Assembly: GCA_031276935.1 (NCBI GenBank)
Contig: JAISMD010000052.1
Coordinates: 1-8,407 of the forward strand
Length of the DNA stretch: 8,407 nucleotides
Source: Puniceicoccales bacterium
GTDB taxonomy: Bacteria; Verrucomicrobiota; Verrucomicrobiia; Opitutales; LL51
Direction: 5' to 3'
Part shown: one piece after another, positions 1 through 6,439 of the stretch
Layout of the letters: each line of letters opens with the position of its first letter
Position numbering within the stretch: position 1 is the stretch's first letter
Program-made: the position numbers and the translations under genes
Notes under the pieces: generated by a model
What the model saw: only the letters and a program-made list of their open reading frames with translations
What the model was told of the DNA's origin: nothing
Databases searched by the model: none

Positions 1-481
1 GCTGACGAAATCGGATGGAAAGGAAGATATTATATTGGAAAAGAAGATCGCTGCGGTGAACGGGAACGTACCGATTATTGAATGTTGTCACAGGCCCTGC
101 TATTTAGTGGCTCACCAGACGGGAGAAATCCAACCACTGGAGATTCTCCGAGGGAAAAAAGTTGCACTTTTCTGTGCCGTTGCATCGCCGGAGGGCTTTG
201 AGAAATTTGTTCTCGGACTAGGGGCCAACGTGATTTACAAAAAGCGTTACATTGATCACCATCGTTTTACGGGCAGTGAATTATCCTGGATTAACGAAAG
301 GGCGCAGGAAGCGGATTTCCTCATTACGACGGAAAAGGATGCGGTACGCATTGGCCATCATATTCAATTTACGATTCCGTTATTTTACATCCGTGTGGAG
401 GTACAATTCCTACGCAATGGGCAATGGCTCCGGGAGCTTTTAGAGGGGACATTGGGTAAGAATCCCAATTTGGTGGCCTAA
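1..481 (+). CDS. lpxK: Tetraacyldisaccharide 4'-kinase, C-terminal part (5' end outside window)
   Basis: This is the 3' end of lpxK; the reading frame is open from base 2, so the gene starts before the window. LpxK uses ATP to phosphorylate the 4' position of the tetraacyldisaccharide-1-phosphate lipid A precursor at the inner face of the cytoplasmic membrane, giving lipid IVA. The visible part has the family's C-terminal hallmarks: an LTKSD segment at the very start (like the family TKxD motif), HRP, the block FCAVASPEGFEKF, then DHHRFT and TTEKDAVR. These are conserved in the C-terminal lobe. The Walker A region lies upstream and cannot be checked. The TTG at 35 would make a short ORF but is internal, because homology extends upstream of it. 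The gene is followed by a 129-nt gap with a probable terminator, so it probably ends a transcription unit. The identification is strong from the motifs. Confidence 0.93.
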   Translation, partial: LTKSDGKEDIILEKKIAAVNGNVPIIECCHRPCYLVAHQTGEIQPLEILRGKKVALFCAVASPEGFEKFVLGLGANVIYKKRYIDHHRFTGSELSWINERAQEADFLITTEKDAVRIGHHIQFTIPLFYIRVEVQFLRNGQWLRELLEGTLGKNPNLVA

Positions 482-610
482 GGGTGGTCGGGAAACAATT
501 CCGATTGCCATCGATATTTTTTCCTTTTTTCATTTTTTTCCTTAAAAGGGTTTAAGAATAGGCTTGCATTTCCCGGGGTACACTTTTTATTGGACAGCAA
601 ATTGGAGAAA
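482..610. other. Intergenic gap between lpxK and rplU
   Basis: This is the longest non-coding stretch in the window. Its left half holds the probable terminator and T runs. The right half (about 541-600) should hold the rplU promoter. I see a TTGCAT at 564-569 and a TACACT at 579-584, but they are only 9 nt apart and do not form a standard sigma-70 pair. No single promoter can be called. I see no leader hairpin convincing enough to call an L21 autoregulatory element. Confidence 0.5.
485..530 (+). terminator. Probable Rho-independent terminator after lpxK
   Basis: An imperfect hairpin lies at 485-510: TGGTCGG-G-AA, loop ACAA, then TTCCG-att-GCCA. It has one bulged G on the left arm and a 3-nt bulge on the right. 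A T-rich tract follows (516-530, with further T runs to 539). It begins four nucleotides after the lpxK stop. The stem is interrupted, so the call is moderate. A T-rich intergenic background could also give such a tract by chance. Confidence 0.4.
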
Positions 611-925
611 ATGAAGGCGATTATCGAAACCCAAGGGCAGCAACTGATCGTTCACGAAGGTGATATTTTATTTGTGAATCGTTATGCGGGATCCCAAGCG
701 GGGGACATCATTAATTTGGACAAAGTACTTTTCGTAGGCGAAGGAACTAGGGCGAAGATCGGTGCGCCCTATGTGGATGGAGCCGTTGTCAAGGCAACGC
801 TTTTGGAGAACAAGCGGGGAAAGAAAATCCGTGTTTTCAAGAAGAAGCGTCGTCAGGGTTACGAGCGTCGCCGTGGTCACCGCCAAGAACTTTCGGTCAT
901 TAAGATCGAATCGATTTCCGTTTAA
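611..925 (+). CDS. rplU: 50S ribosomal protein L21
   Basis: L21 is a 23S rRNA-binding protein of the large ribosomal subunit. The 104-residue product has the normal family length. It begins [11 protein letters not shown], like the usual start (M-x-A-V-I-x-T-G-G-K-Q), and continues with VHEGD, the [10 protein letters not shown] block, and the basic C-terminal signature [18 protein letters not shown] chose the ATG at 611 because it matches the family N-terminus. In-frame TTG codons at 590 and 602 would add 7 or 3 residues. A GGAG at 604-607 lies only 3 nt before the ATG, which is short, so a start at TTG 590 is not fully excluded. rpmA follows after 25 nt, the common rplU-rpmA pair, and the two are presumably cotranscribed. 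Confidence 0.96.
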   Translation: MKAIIETQGQQLIVHEGDILFVNRYAGSQAGDIINLDKVLFVGEGTRAKIGAPYVDGAVVKATLLENKRGKKIRVFKKKRRQGYERRRGHRQELSVIKIESISV

Positions 926-950
926 CATTTTTTTGGGGAGAATTTGAGCA

Positions 951-1196
951 ATGGCACATAAAAAAGGACAAGGGACATCGCGCAACGGTCGAGATAGTGT
1001 AAGTAAGCGTTTAGGCGTGAAGCGTTACGGAGGAGAAGTTGTACGTGCGGGAACCATTTTAATACGTCAACGAGGTACGAAGGTACATCCGGGGAAAAAC
1101 GTGGGCCTTGGCCGGGATTTTACGCTCTTCTCCCTGGTGGATGGTACGGTGAAATGGGATGGTAAGCATCGCCGTGTACACGTTTTTGGTGCTTGA
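951..1196 (+). CDS. rpmA: 50S ribosomal protein L27
   Basis: L27 lies near the peptidyl-transferase centre of the 50S subunit, where its N-terminal tail contacts the tRNA ends. The product is 81 residues, normal for the family. It begins [16 protein letters not shown], the hallmark L27 start, followed by [26 protein letters not shown] and a [10 protein letters not shown] block. The protein starts directly with the mature form and has no extra N-terminal peptide of the kind cleaved in Firmicutes L27. A GGGGAG at 935-940 lies 10 nt before the ATG. In many bacteria obgE comes next; here fabH follows after 20 nt. Confidence 0.98.
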   Translation: MAHKKGQGTSRNGRDSVSKRLGVKRYGGEVVRAGTILIRQRGTKVHPGKNVGLGRDFTLFSLVDGTVKWDGKHRRVHVFGA

Positions 1197-1216
1197 GGGG
1201 AAGGGAATAGGATCGC

Positions 1217-2209
1217 ATGGAACGAGTAATCATTAGGGGAGTTGGTTCCTATCTTCCCGATTGCGTATTATCCAACACCGATTTAGAAAGTATGGTGGAC
1301 ACGACCCACGAATGGATCGTTACCCGTACGGGGATTGAATCTCGACGAATTTGTCTCGACACGGAAATGGCTTCGGATTTGGGCTACGAAGCGGCGCGGA
1401 AGGCTTTGGAAAACGCCCACATTGCTACCTGCGACATCGATTTAATCATTGTAGCCACCATGACTCCGGATATGCAATTCCCGGCAACGGCCTGTATTAT
1501 TCAGAAGAAATTGGGTTGTAGCGACATTCCCTGCTTTGACATTGGTGCGGCATGTTCCGGGTTTATCTACGCCATGGATGTGGGGCGTAATTTTTTACTA
1601 AGTAATCCGGCGATGAAAAACGTTCTCCTCATTGGTACGGAGAAAATATCGTCCATCCTCGATTGGGAAGATCGGTCGACCTGTATTCTTTTTGGGGACG
1701 GAGCGGGGGCCGTTGTTTTGTCGCGCAACTGGGATAATTCCGATGCGGGCATATGGGACATACTGATCGGTGCCGATGGGCGTTGTGCATCCATGCTCCA
1801 TTGTTCCGGTTGGGGAGCATCCGTGCCGGTGACCGTGGAAAATGTGGAACAGAGGAAATATTTTATTCGGATGGAAGGCCGGGAAGTTTTCAAAGAGGCG
1901 ATCAAACGGATGTGCGTTGTCGTCGAAGACATTTTGCTCCGGAATCATTTGACGGTGGAGGACATAGCCTGCGTCATTCCCCACCAAGCGAATATCAGGA
2001 TTATCACGGCGATCGGGGAACGGTTAGGCATTCCCCAGGAAAAGATGTTTGTAAATTTGCAACATAAGGGTAATACTTCAGCGGCTTCCATTCCCATTGC
2101 CATTGACGAAGCGCTTAAAATGGGACGTATCCACACCGGTGATTTGATTTTACTTGTCGCCTTTGGTGCCGGGATGACATGGGGAGCGTCTTTGATCCGC
2201 TGGAAATGA
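1217..2209 (+). CDS. fabH: 3-oxoacyl-ACP synthase III (KAS III)
   Basis: FabH condenses an acyl-CoA primer (usually acetyl-CoA) with malonyl-ACP, the first step of type II fatty-acid synthesis in the cytoplasm. The 330-residue product has the full catalytic triad: Cys113 in GAACSGF, His256 in IPHQAN and Asn286 in HKGNTSAAS. It also has the N-terminal GVGSYLPD, the HEWIVTRTGI block (Trp33) and DRSTCILFGDGAGAVV. Phe88 aligns by eye with E. coli Phe87 near the primer pocket, which would fit a short straight-chain primer; that is only an inference. The length is slightly above E. coli FabH (317). An AGGA at 1209-1212 lies 4 nt before the ATG. Placement right after rpmA, without plsX or rpmF, differs from the common fab cluster; cotranscription with the ribosomal genes is likely from the 20-nt gap. 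Confidence 0.97.
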   Translation: MERVIIRGVGSYLPDCVLSNTDLESMVDTTHEWIVTRTGIESRRICLDTEMASDLGYEAARKALENAHIATCDIDLIIVATMTPDMQFPATACIIQKKLGCSDIPCFDIGAACSGFIYAMDVGRNFLLSNPAMKNVLLIGTEKISSILDWEDRSTCILFGDGAGAVVLSRNWDNSDAGIWDILIGADGRCASMLHCSGWGASVPVTVENVEQRKYFIRMEGREVFKEAIKRMCVVVEDILLRNHLTVEDIACVIPHQANIRIITAIGERLGIPQEKMFVNLQHKGNTSAASIPIAIDEALKMGRIHTGDLILLVAFGAGMTWGASLIRWK

Positions 2210-2252
2210 AAATTTTGTTGCTTGTGGGGTAAAGGTTGGTTTGCTGTAAAGC

Positions 2253-3389
2253 ATGTTTTATCATTTACGTTTAGGGATTATTGTCGCCATGATGGCCCTG
2301 ATGATACCGTGTTTTGGTCGGATACATCGGGCGTACAATGTAAATTCTTGGAAACAAAAGAAGAAAGCGGCTTTGGAGCACGAAAAATTACCCCTGGAAG
2401 AATTAATTTCGCTGGCGATGGAGGCGGAAATGCAGGGGAATGAAAAGGCCGCATTGAAATTTTACGAAAGGATTTGTCGGCATTACCAAGGGAATATTGT
2501 TGCGGCGAGTGCCTATTTTTCGCGAGGTTTGATCTACGAAAAGCGACATCAATTTACGGTGGCGATACGGATGTTTACGAAGGTCGCGAAATACTATCCG
2601 GAGAGTCCCTGGTTCATGGCCTCCATAGAACATTATTTTCGCATTGCGAAGAAGTTAAAGGGAGGCGTTCGACCGCGCTATTTCGGGAAAATTCCCGGCT
2701 TACGCGATTACGATTCTGCGGTAAAGAACTACAAATTGGTGTTACACTATGCGCCCTACAGTTGCTACGCGCCCAGTGCTTTGATGGAAATTGCGGATCT
2801 ACATATTCGAGGGAAACACTACGATTTAGCGATCGAGGTTTTGGATCAATTGCTCGATATTTATCCCGATTCCGTCGAAGTTCCCAATGTTTACCTGAAA
2901 ATTGCGGAGATTTATAGTGATCTGGTGAAGGGGGACGACTATAATCAAGGCGGTGCCATTGCCGCTTTGCGCTACTACACCGAATTTTGTTCCCTATTTC
3001 CCAGGCACGATAGGATCGCTTTCGCTGAAAATAGGATGAAGGAATTGACCGAATCCATTGTACGTTCGAAGATTGCTTTAGGGGATTTTTATTTTAATGC
3101 GCGGTACAATGAGAAGGCGGCCAAAATGCTCTATCGCTCGGCCATTGACTACGCCCCCCATTCAACGGGAGCGGAAGTCGCGTGGGAAAAGATTCAGCGC
3201 ATCAATGATGGTGCCAAACCTAAATCGACGCCCATTGATTTTCTCTTTCCTCCCTATGAGTCGAAAAAAAATGAAGAATGGATTGCGGTTCCGGAGCAAG
3301 GGGATGATGTTCCAAGGCAAGGGAGTGAAACAGAGTTGGAAGCGGTAAATTCTCCCCTGCAGTGGGAAACTACGCCATCGGAAAAGTAG
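2253..3389 (+). CDS. bamD: BamD-like outer-membrane assembly TPR protein
   Basis: This is probably the BamD (YfiO) component of the machinery that folds beta-barrel proteins into the outer membrane. The 378-residue product starts with a short basic/hydrophobic export signal (about residues 1-20, MFYHLRLGIIVAMMALMIPC). Helical TPR-like repeats follow, at roughly residues 49-79, 84-115, 153-204, 211-250 and 269-303. They contain BamD-style turns such as YYPESPW, YAPYS, IYPDS, LFPRHD and YAPHS. Residues 320-378 form a proline- and acid-rich tail that typical BamD (about 245 residues) lacks. Cys20 is preceded by I-P rather than a small residue, so this is not a good lipobox, which is unusual for BamD. 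There is no clear ribosome binding site before ATG 2253. The neighbouring lptE supports an outer-membrane role. A different envelope TPR protein of the BamD/YbgF type is possible. Confidence 0.72.
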   Translation: MFYHLRLGIIVAMMALMIPCFGRIHRAYNVNSWKQKKKAALEHEKLPLEELISLAMEAEMQGNEKAALKFYERICRHYQGNIVAASAYFSRGLIYEKRHQFTVAIRMFTKVAKYYPESPWFMASIEHYFRIAKKLKGGVRPRYFGKIPGLRDYDSAVKNYKLVLHYAPYSCYAPSALMEIADLHIRGKHYDLAIEVLDQLLDIYPDSVEVPNVYLKIAEIYSDLVKGDDYNQGGAIAALRYYTEFCSLFPRHDRIAFAENRMKELTESIVRSKIALGDFYFNARYNEKAAKMLYRSAIDYAPHSTGAEVAWEKIQRINDGAKPKSTPIDFLFPPYESKKNEEWIAVPEQGDDVPRQGSETELEAVNSPLQWETTPSEK

Positions 3390-3400
3390 ACGCTTGGCAT

Positions 3401-3406
3401 GGGAGG
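3401..3406 (+). promoter_or_regulatory. Ribosome binding site deciding the lptE start
   Basis: GGGAGG lies 8 nt before ATG 3415, a near-ideal Shine-Dalgarno placement. It sits inside the longer frame that could begin at TTG 3394, so it favours the shorter protein, which then begins directly with a signal peptide. Confidence 0.7.
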
Positions 3407-3414
3407 GAATATTT

Positions 3415-3909
3415 ATGCGGTTAGTTTTACATTTTTTGTGGATATTTTTTTTCTCGGGATGTGCCAGTTATTACCCGGGGACTCACTCGGAAGGAGGTAT
3501 GCGTTCCATTTACGTCGAACCGGTAAGGAATCGTTCGCTTTGTCCGAAGGCTTCGGGAATGCTTACGGCCCAGCTCACAAAAAAAATTCAACGAAGTGCG
3601 GCGTTGAAATTAATGCCTAAGGATGAGGCTCAAACCTGCTTACAAATTGAGATTATTGAATTTTCGCAGAAAGGTTCGACCTTCGATTCGAAGGATACCT
3701 CCACGATTTTATCCTTTGATTTACGAGTTAAGGCGGAGTGCACGCTGATGGACAAGGAGGGGCGTTACCTCTGGGAACGGCGATTGGTTGAAGAGGCTCT
3801 CGATTTGGGTAAGGAGAGGAATTTTCATACGTTGCGCGATCAGGCAATCGCCCAGCTTATGGAGCGTTTGGCGAGGAAAATCGGTGCGCTTTTGATTAAT
3901 ATTTGGTAA
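3415..3909 (+). CDS. lptE: LptE-like LPS-assembly lipoprotein
   Basis: This is a probable outer-membrane lipoprotein that plugs and supports LptD, the barrel that inserts LPS into the outer leaflet. The product is 164 residues, typical for LptE. It starts MRLVLHFLWIFFFSGC: a basic n-region, a very hydrophobic core and an FSGC lipobox with Cys16 as the lipid-bearing residue. Alanine follows at +2, compatible with outer-membrane sorting by the E. coli rule. The mature part has the LptE-like order: YYPG, a short beta-strand SIYVEPVRNR, a helix (TAQLTKKIQR), then alternating strands (LQIEIIEF, SFDLRVKAECTL) and a C-terminal helix. LptE sequences are weakly conserved, so the name rests on layout, size, lipobox and neighbours. 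The start at 3415 is supported by its Shine-Dalgarno site. It lies 25 nt after the bamD-like gene, probably in the same operon. Confidence 0.72.
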   Translation: MRLVLHFLWIFFFSGCASYYPGTHSEGGMRSIYVEPVRNRSLCPKASGMLTAQLTKKIQRSAALKLMPKDEAQTCLQIEIIEFSQKGSTFDSKDTSTILSFDLRVKAECTLMDKEGRYLWERRLVEEALDLGKERNFHTLRDQAIAQLMERLARKIGALLINIW

Positions 3910-3924
3910 AATTGTTGTATTTTG

Positions 3925-4569
3925 ATGATGAAAATCACCGTTGCACCATCGATTTTGGCCGGAGATCATTCCGCTTTAGCGAATGCGATGGATCGGGTTA
4001 TCAAAAGTGGAGCCCGTTGGTTACACATCGATATCATGGACGGTCATTTTGTTCCCAATTTAACCTTTGGGCCGCAGACGGTTAGGGCACTTGCACGCCA
4101 TAAACGGGATCTTTTTTTTGACGTCCATTTGATGTTGATGCATCCGGAATATTTTATCGAAGCCTTTGCGGAAGCGGGCGCGGATTTAATTTCCATCCAC
4201 ATTGAATCGCGTTCTCCCATCGAAAAAACTTTGCTTGCCATCAAGCAAATGGGGAAAAAAGTGGGTATTGCCATCAATCCGGAAACGGCCGTGGAAGCCA
4301 TTTTCCCCTACGTAGATAGGATTGATTTGGCGTTAATCATGGGAGTACACCCTGGGTTTTGTGGCCAAAGGTTTCTGGAAAGTTCTTTGGAAAAAATCGA
4401 AGTTCTCCGCCGATATAATCGGGAAATAAAAATTGAAATCGATGGGGGTATGAATAGGGAATATGCCCGTCGCTGTGGGCGATTGGGTGCGGACGTCGTC
4501 GTGACGGGGGCAGCATTTTTTGAGGCGGAAGATCCTTTGGAATTGGTACGGGGAATCGAAAATGAATAG
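3925..4569 (+). CDS. rpe: Ribulose-phosphate 3-epimerase
   Basis: Rpe interconverts D-ribulose-5-phosphate and D-xylulose-5-phosphate in the pentose phosphate pathway. It is a cytoplasmic TIM-barrel metalloenzyme. Two adjacent ATGs, at 3925 and 3928, could start it; the second gives the typical MKITVAPSIL. Numbered from 3928 (213 residues), it shows Ser8 in APSIL, His33 and Asp35 in LHIDIMDGHFVPN, His67 in DVHLM, and Asp172 in EIDGGM. These match the family's metal ligands and the two catalytic aspartates. The flexible loop reads VHPGFCGQRF, where most family members have a PGFGGQ sequence. There is no obvious Shine-Dalgarno motif; the start lies 15-18 nt after the lptE stop, so translational coupling is possible. 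The end overlaps the prmA start by 8 nt. Confidence 0.97.
   Translation: MMKITVAPSILAGDHSALANAMDRVIKSGARWLHIDIMDGHFVPNLTFGPQTVRALARHKRDLFFDVHLMLMHPEYFIEAFAEAGADLISIHIESRSPIEKTLLAIKQMGKKVGIAINPETAVEAIFPYVDRIDLALIMGVHPGFCGQRFLESSLEKIEVLRRYNREIKIEIDGGMNREYARRCGRLGADVVVTGAAFFEAEDPLELVRGIENE
4550..4555 (+). promoter_or_regulatory. Ribosome binding site for prmA inside the end of rpe
   Basis: GGGGAA lies within the last codons of rpe, 6 nt before ATG 4562. It supports that start over the in-frame upstream codon at 4520 and suggests translational coupling of the two genes. Confidence 0.6.
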
Positions 4570-5428
4570 GGTTTTTTTAGATTTATCCCCGGAAGAATCA
4601 GCGATTATCGCCCTCGCTCTCGCCGAGGGGGAACAAATACAGTGGGCCTTGGAGGAGACGGAAAATCAATGTCAATTATGCGGTTATTTCATTGGGGATT
4701 TCCAAAAGAGTTGGGAAACGTTACGGAAACAAATCCCCCTGTTGTCCGGGAAAATACCACTTTGCGAGGTCATTGAGGAACGGGATTGGCAGAGTGAATA
4801 CAAGAAATTTCTGGCCCCTTTCAACATAGGTCCTTTACACATTATACCCAATTGGTACCGGGACATTTATTCGGTTCCGGATCATCAATTTGGGATTTAT
4901 TTGGACGCGGAAATGGCTTTCGGGACGGGGGCCCATGAGACGACGAAACTATGTTTAGCGCGCCTGGTCGATTACCAGCATTTGTTTAAGAATTCGATGT
5001 TCTTGAAGAAAATGATCGATGTGGGTTGTGGTTCAGGGATTTTATCCATAGCTGCGGCGAAGCTTGGTTTTGGGAATATATACGGTTTCGATAGGGATCC
5101 GGATGCGGTAAAAATTAGTCAAAAAAATGCGCAACAAAACGAGACCACGATTTCCTTTGCGGAGGCGGACATTAATGGAGGGCTTTTAGGTTTACAGGCG
5201 GATTTCATTGCCCCCAATATTTTAGCGCCGGATTTGATCGCCCATGCTTCCCTGTTGGTCAATACGGTGAAGCAGTACGGTATGCTATCTCTCAGCGGTA
5301 TTCTTCGGGAGGAACTGGAATCGGTCCAAAATGTTTTTACGCCCCTGGTGAAACGCCACTGGAATTGTTCCATTTCCAATGCGAAAACGATGGGTCAGTG
5401 GGTCGAAATCTCCTATGTGCGTACGTAG
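4562..5428 (+). CDS. prmA: Ribosomal protein L11 methyltransferase
   Basis: PrmA transfers methyl groups from S-adenosylmethionine to ribosomal protein L11 in the cytoplasm. The 288-residue product matches the family length (about 293 in E. coli). A divergent N-terminal substrate-recognition domain (about residues 1-100) includes the DWQSEYKKFLAPF segment usual for PrmA. The signature AFGTGAHETTKL lies at about 119-130. The Rossmann methyltransferase domain has SAM motif I, IDVGCGSGILSIAAAKLG (152-169), the acidic end of strand 2 in GFDRDPDAV, and the NILAPDL motif (219-225). LSGILREE near 244-251 is also family-like. The start at 4562 overlaps rpe by 8 nt and has a good ribosome binding site. 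Except for its place in this operon, nothing is unusual. Confidence 0.95.
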   Translation: MNRVFLDLSPEESAIIALALAEGEQIQWALEETENQCQLCGYFIGDFQKSWETLRKQIPLLSGKIPLCEVIEERDWQSEYKKFLAPFNIGPLHIIPNWYRDIYSVPDHQFGIYLDAEMAFGTGAHETTKLCLARLVDYQHLFKNSMFLKKMIDVGCGSGILSIAAAKLGFGNIYGFDRDPDAVKISQKNAQQNETTISFAEADINGGLLGLQADFIAPNILAPDLIAHASLLVNTVKQYGMLSLSGILREELESVQNVFTPLVKRHWNCSISNAKTMGQWVEISYVRT

Positions 5429-5436
5429 CATGGGCA

Positions 5437-5464
5437 TTGACTTTTTTTGTAAAAGTTTTAACAT
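5437..5464 (+). promoter_or_regulatory. Candidate sigma-70-type promoter upstream of the solute-binding-like gene
   Basis: TTGACT (5437-5442, 5/6 to the -35 consensus) is followed after 16 nt by TAACAT (5459-5464, 4/6 to the -10 consensus). A transcript would start at about 5471-5473, almost on the ATG at 5473. It lies in the 44-nt gap after prmA and could begin a new transcription unit. The assignment is by eye only. Confidence 0.35.
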
Positions 5465-5472
5465 CTCATCCC

Positions 5473-6414
5473 ATGAAATGGCGGGAAGGATTATTGTGTT
5501 TGTGCGTATGTTTTTGTGCGCAGAATTTGTGGGCCGGTAAAGGTAAAGCCACGGCGGAAGAATCCGGTGGGTTTAAGGGCATAACCATTAGCGAAAAACA
5601 AATTATGATGGCGAGAGGAATCGCTAATTTCCTATTTTCCTACAAGGAAGATGAAGGTTTCTCCGGTGAAAATCTCGGAGGAGAAAATCAAGGAAGCGGA
5701 GTCCAAACGATGCCAACTCAATCGTCGGAGGAAAAAATGCTTCGAGTGGGCATTGTGCGGGACAATCTACCTTTCACGGACATGCGGGATGGGGAGCCCG
5801 TTGGATTTGAGGTCGATTTGCTGCGTCTACTTATAGATGGGGAAGAGGTGAGGCTCGAATTTTCTCCCATGGATGGTAATGAAATTAGGAAAAATATGGA
5901 GGAAAACAGGATCGATGTTGTCCTGGGAGGCGTTGTAAAATTGTCGGATAGCGATGCTGTTAGCGGTTACAGCGATGGTTATTTGAGTAGCGATGTGGTT
6001 GCCGTTACCCTAAAAAATTCTAAAAACAACGGGAAGAAAATCTCCTTCGAAGGGAAAAGTATCGGAGTTATTGCCAATTCTTTCTTTGAGCAGTATATTC
6101 GTTCCGCCAATATTCAGGGTGTGCGGATTATTACCTTTGGATCCAATGGCGAAATGTTTGAAAATTTACTGAAGAGCGATCGAAATGCGTCGAACCACAT
6201 CGATATCTTGCTCACCCATAGCCATGGAGCACGGGATTGGACAGCGAAGTATACGGAATTAGAATTCTTCCCATTGAAGGTGGAAAATGAGGTAGCGATT
6301 CAAATTCGGAAGGGTTCGTCCTGGTTAGGGGAGATCAATCGGGGGATAAAAAGTTTGACGGGATCACAGAAATTTTCAGACCTAATGCGCCGCTGGAATA
6401 TTGAAAAGATTTAG
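5473..6414 (+). CDS. Periplasmic solute-binding-like protein (SBP family 3)
   Basis: This is a secreted protein of the family-3 extracellular solute-binding fold, which usually delivers amino acids to ABC importers or acts as a sensor domain. From ATG 5473 it has 313 residues. Residues 1-21 (MKWREGLLCLCVCFCAQNLWA) look like a signal peptide with four cysteines in the core; cleavage after Ala21 is plausible and there is no lipobox. Residues 22-88 are a Gly/Glu/Ser-rich linker of unknown role. The binding domain (89-313) starts LRVGIVRDNLPFTD, continues with GEPVGFEVDLLRLL, RIDVVLGGV and YSDGYLSSD, and ends KFSDLMRRWNI. The ligand arginine in the usual TPER motif aligns with Ser160, and the usual ligand aspartate with His249, so a normal amino acid ligand is doubtful. 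There is no Shine-Dalgarno motif. The frame runs back into prmA, but earlier starts would spoil the signal peptide. The substrate is unknown. Confidence 0.78.
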   Translation: MKWREGLLCLCVCFCAQNLWAGKGKATAEESGGFKGITISEKQIMMARGIANFLFSYKEDEGFSGENLGGENQGSGVQTMPTQSSEEKMLRVGIVRDNLPFTDMRDGEPVGFEVDLLRLLIDGEEVRLEFSPMDGNEIRKNMEENRIDVVLGGVVKLSDSDAVSGYSDGYLSSDVVAVTLKNSKNNGKKISFEGKSIGVIANSFFEQYIRSANIQGVRIITFGSNGEMFENLLKSDRNASNHIDILLTHSHGARDWTAKYTELEFFPLKVENEVAIQIRKGSSWLGEINRGIKSLTGSQKFSDLMRRWNIEKI

Positions 6415-6432
6415 GGTTTGAAGATTTATAAA
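6401..6432 (+). promoter_or_regulatory. Weak candidate promoter before the ABC exporter gene
   Basis: TTGAAA (6401-6406) is followed after 18 nt by TTTATA (6425-6430), with an overlapping TATAAA at 6427-6432. A start site would fall at about 6437-6440, on the first ATG of the exporter gene. The -35 part lies inside the coding end of the preceding gene. The AT-rich background makes chance likely. Confidence 0.22.
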
Positions 6433-6439
6433 ATCCTGC

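Noticed and set aside
564..584. TTGCAT and TACACT as the rplU promoter
   Set aside because: The two hexamers are only 9 nt apart, and neither has a good partner at 16-18 nt. A promoter is expected here but cannot be placed.
1567..1987. Overlapping minus-strand open frames inside fabH
   Set aside because: They are mirror frames of a strongly conserved gene. Their translations are low-complexity or show no recognisable motif, and they have no ribosome binding site.
2474..2917. A 147-codon + frame inside the bamD-like gene
   Set aside because: It is out of frame with the TPR-encoding gene, whose repeat pattern is clear. The alternative translation is rich in Arg, Cys and Ser with no motif.
5365..5472. 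Longer N-terminus for the solute-binding-like gene, overlapping prmA
   Set aside because: It would bury the signal peptide (starting at ATG 5473) behind 36 residues encoded by another frame of prmA.
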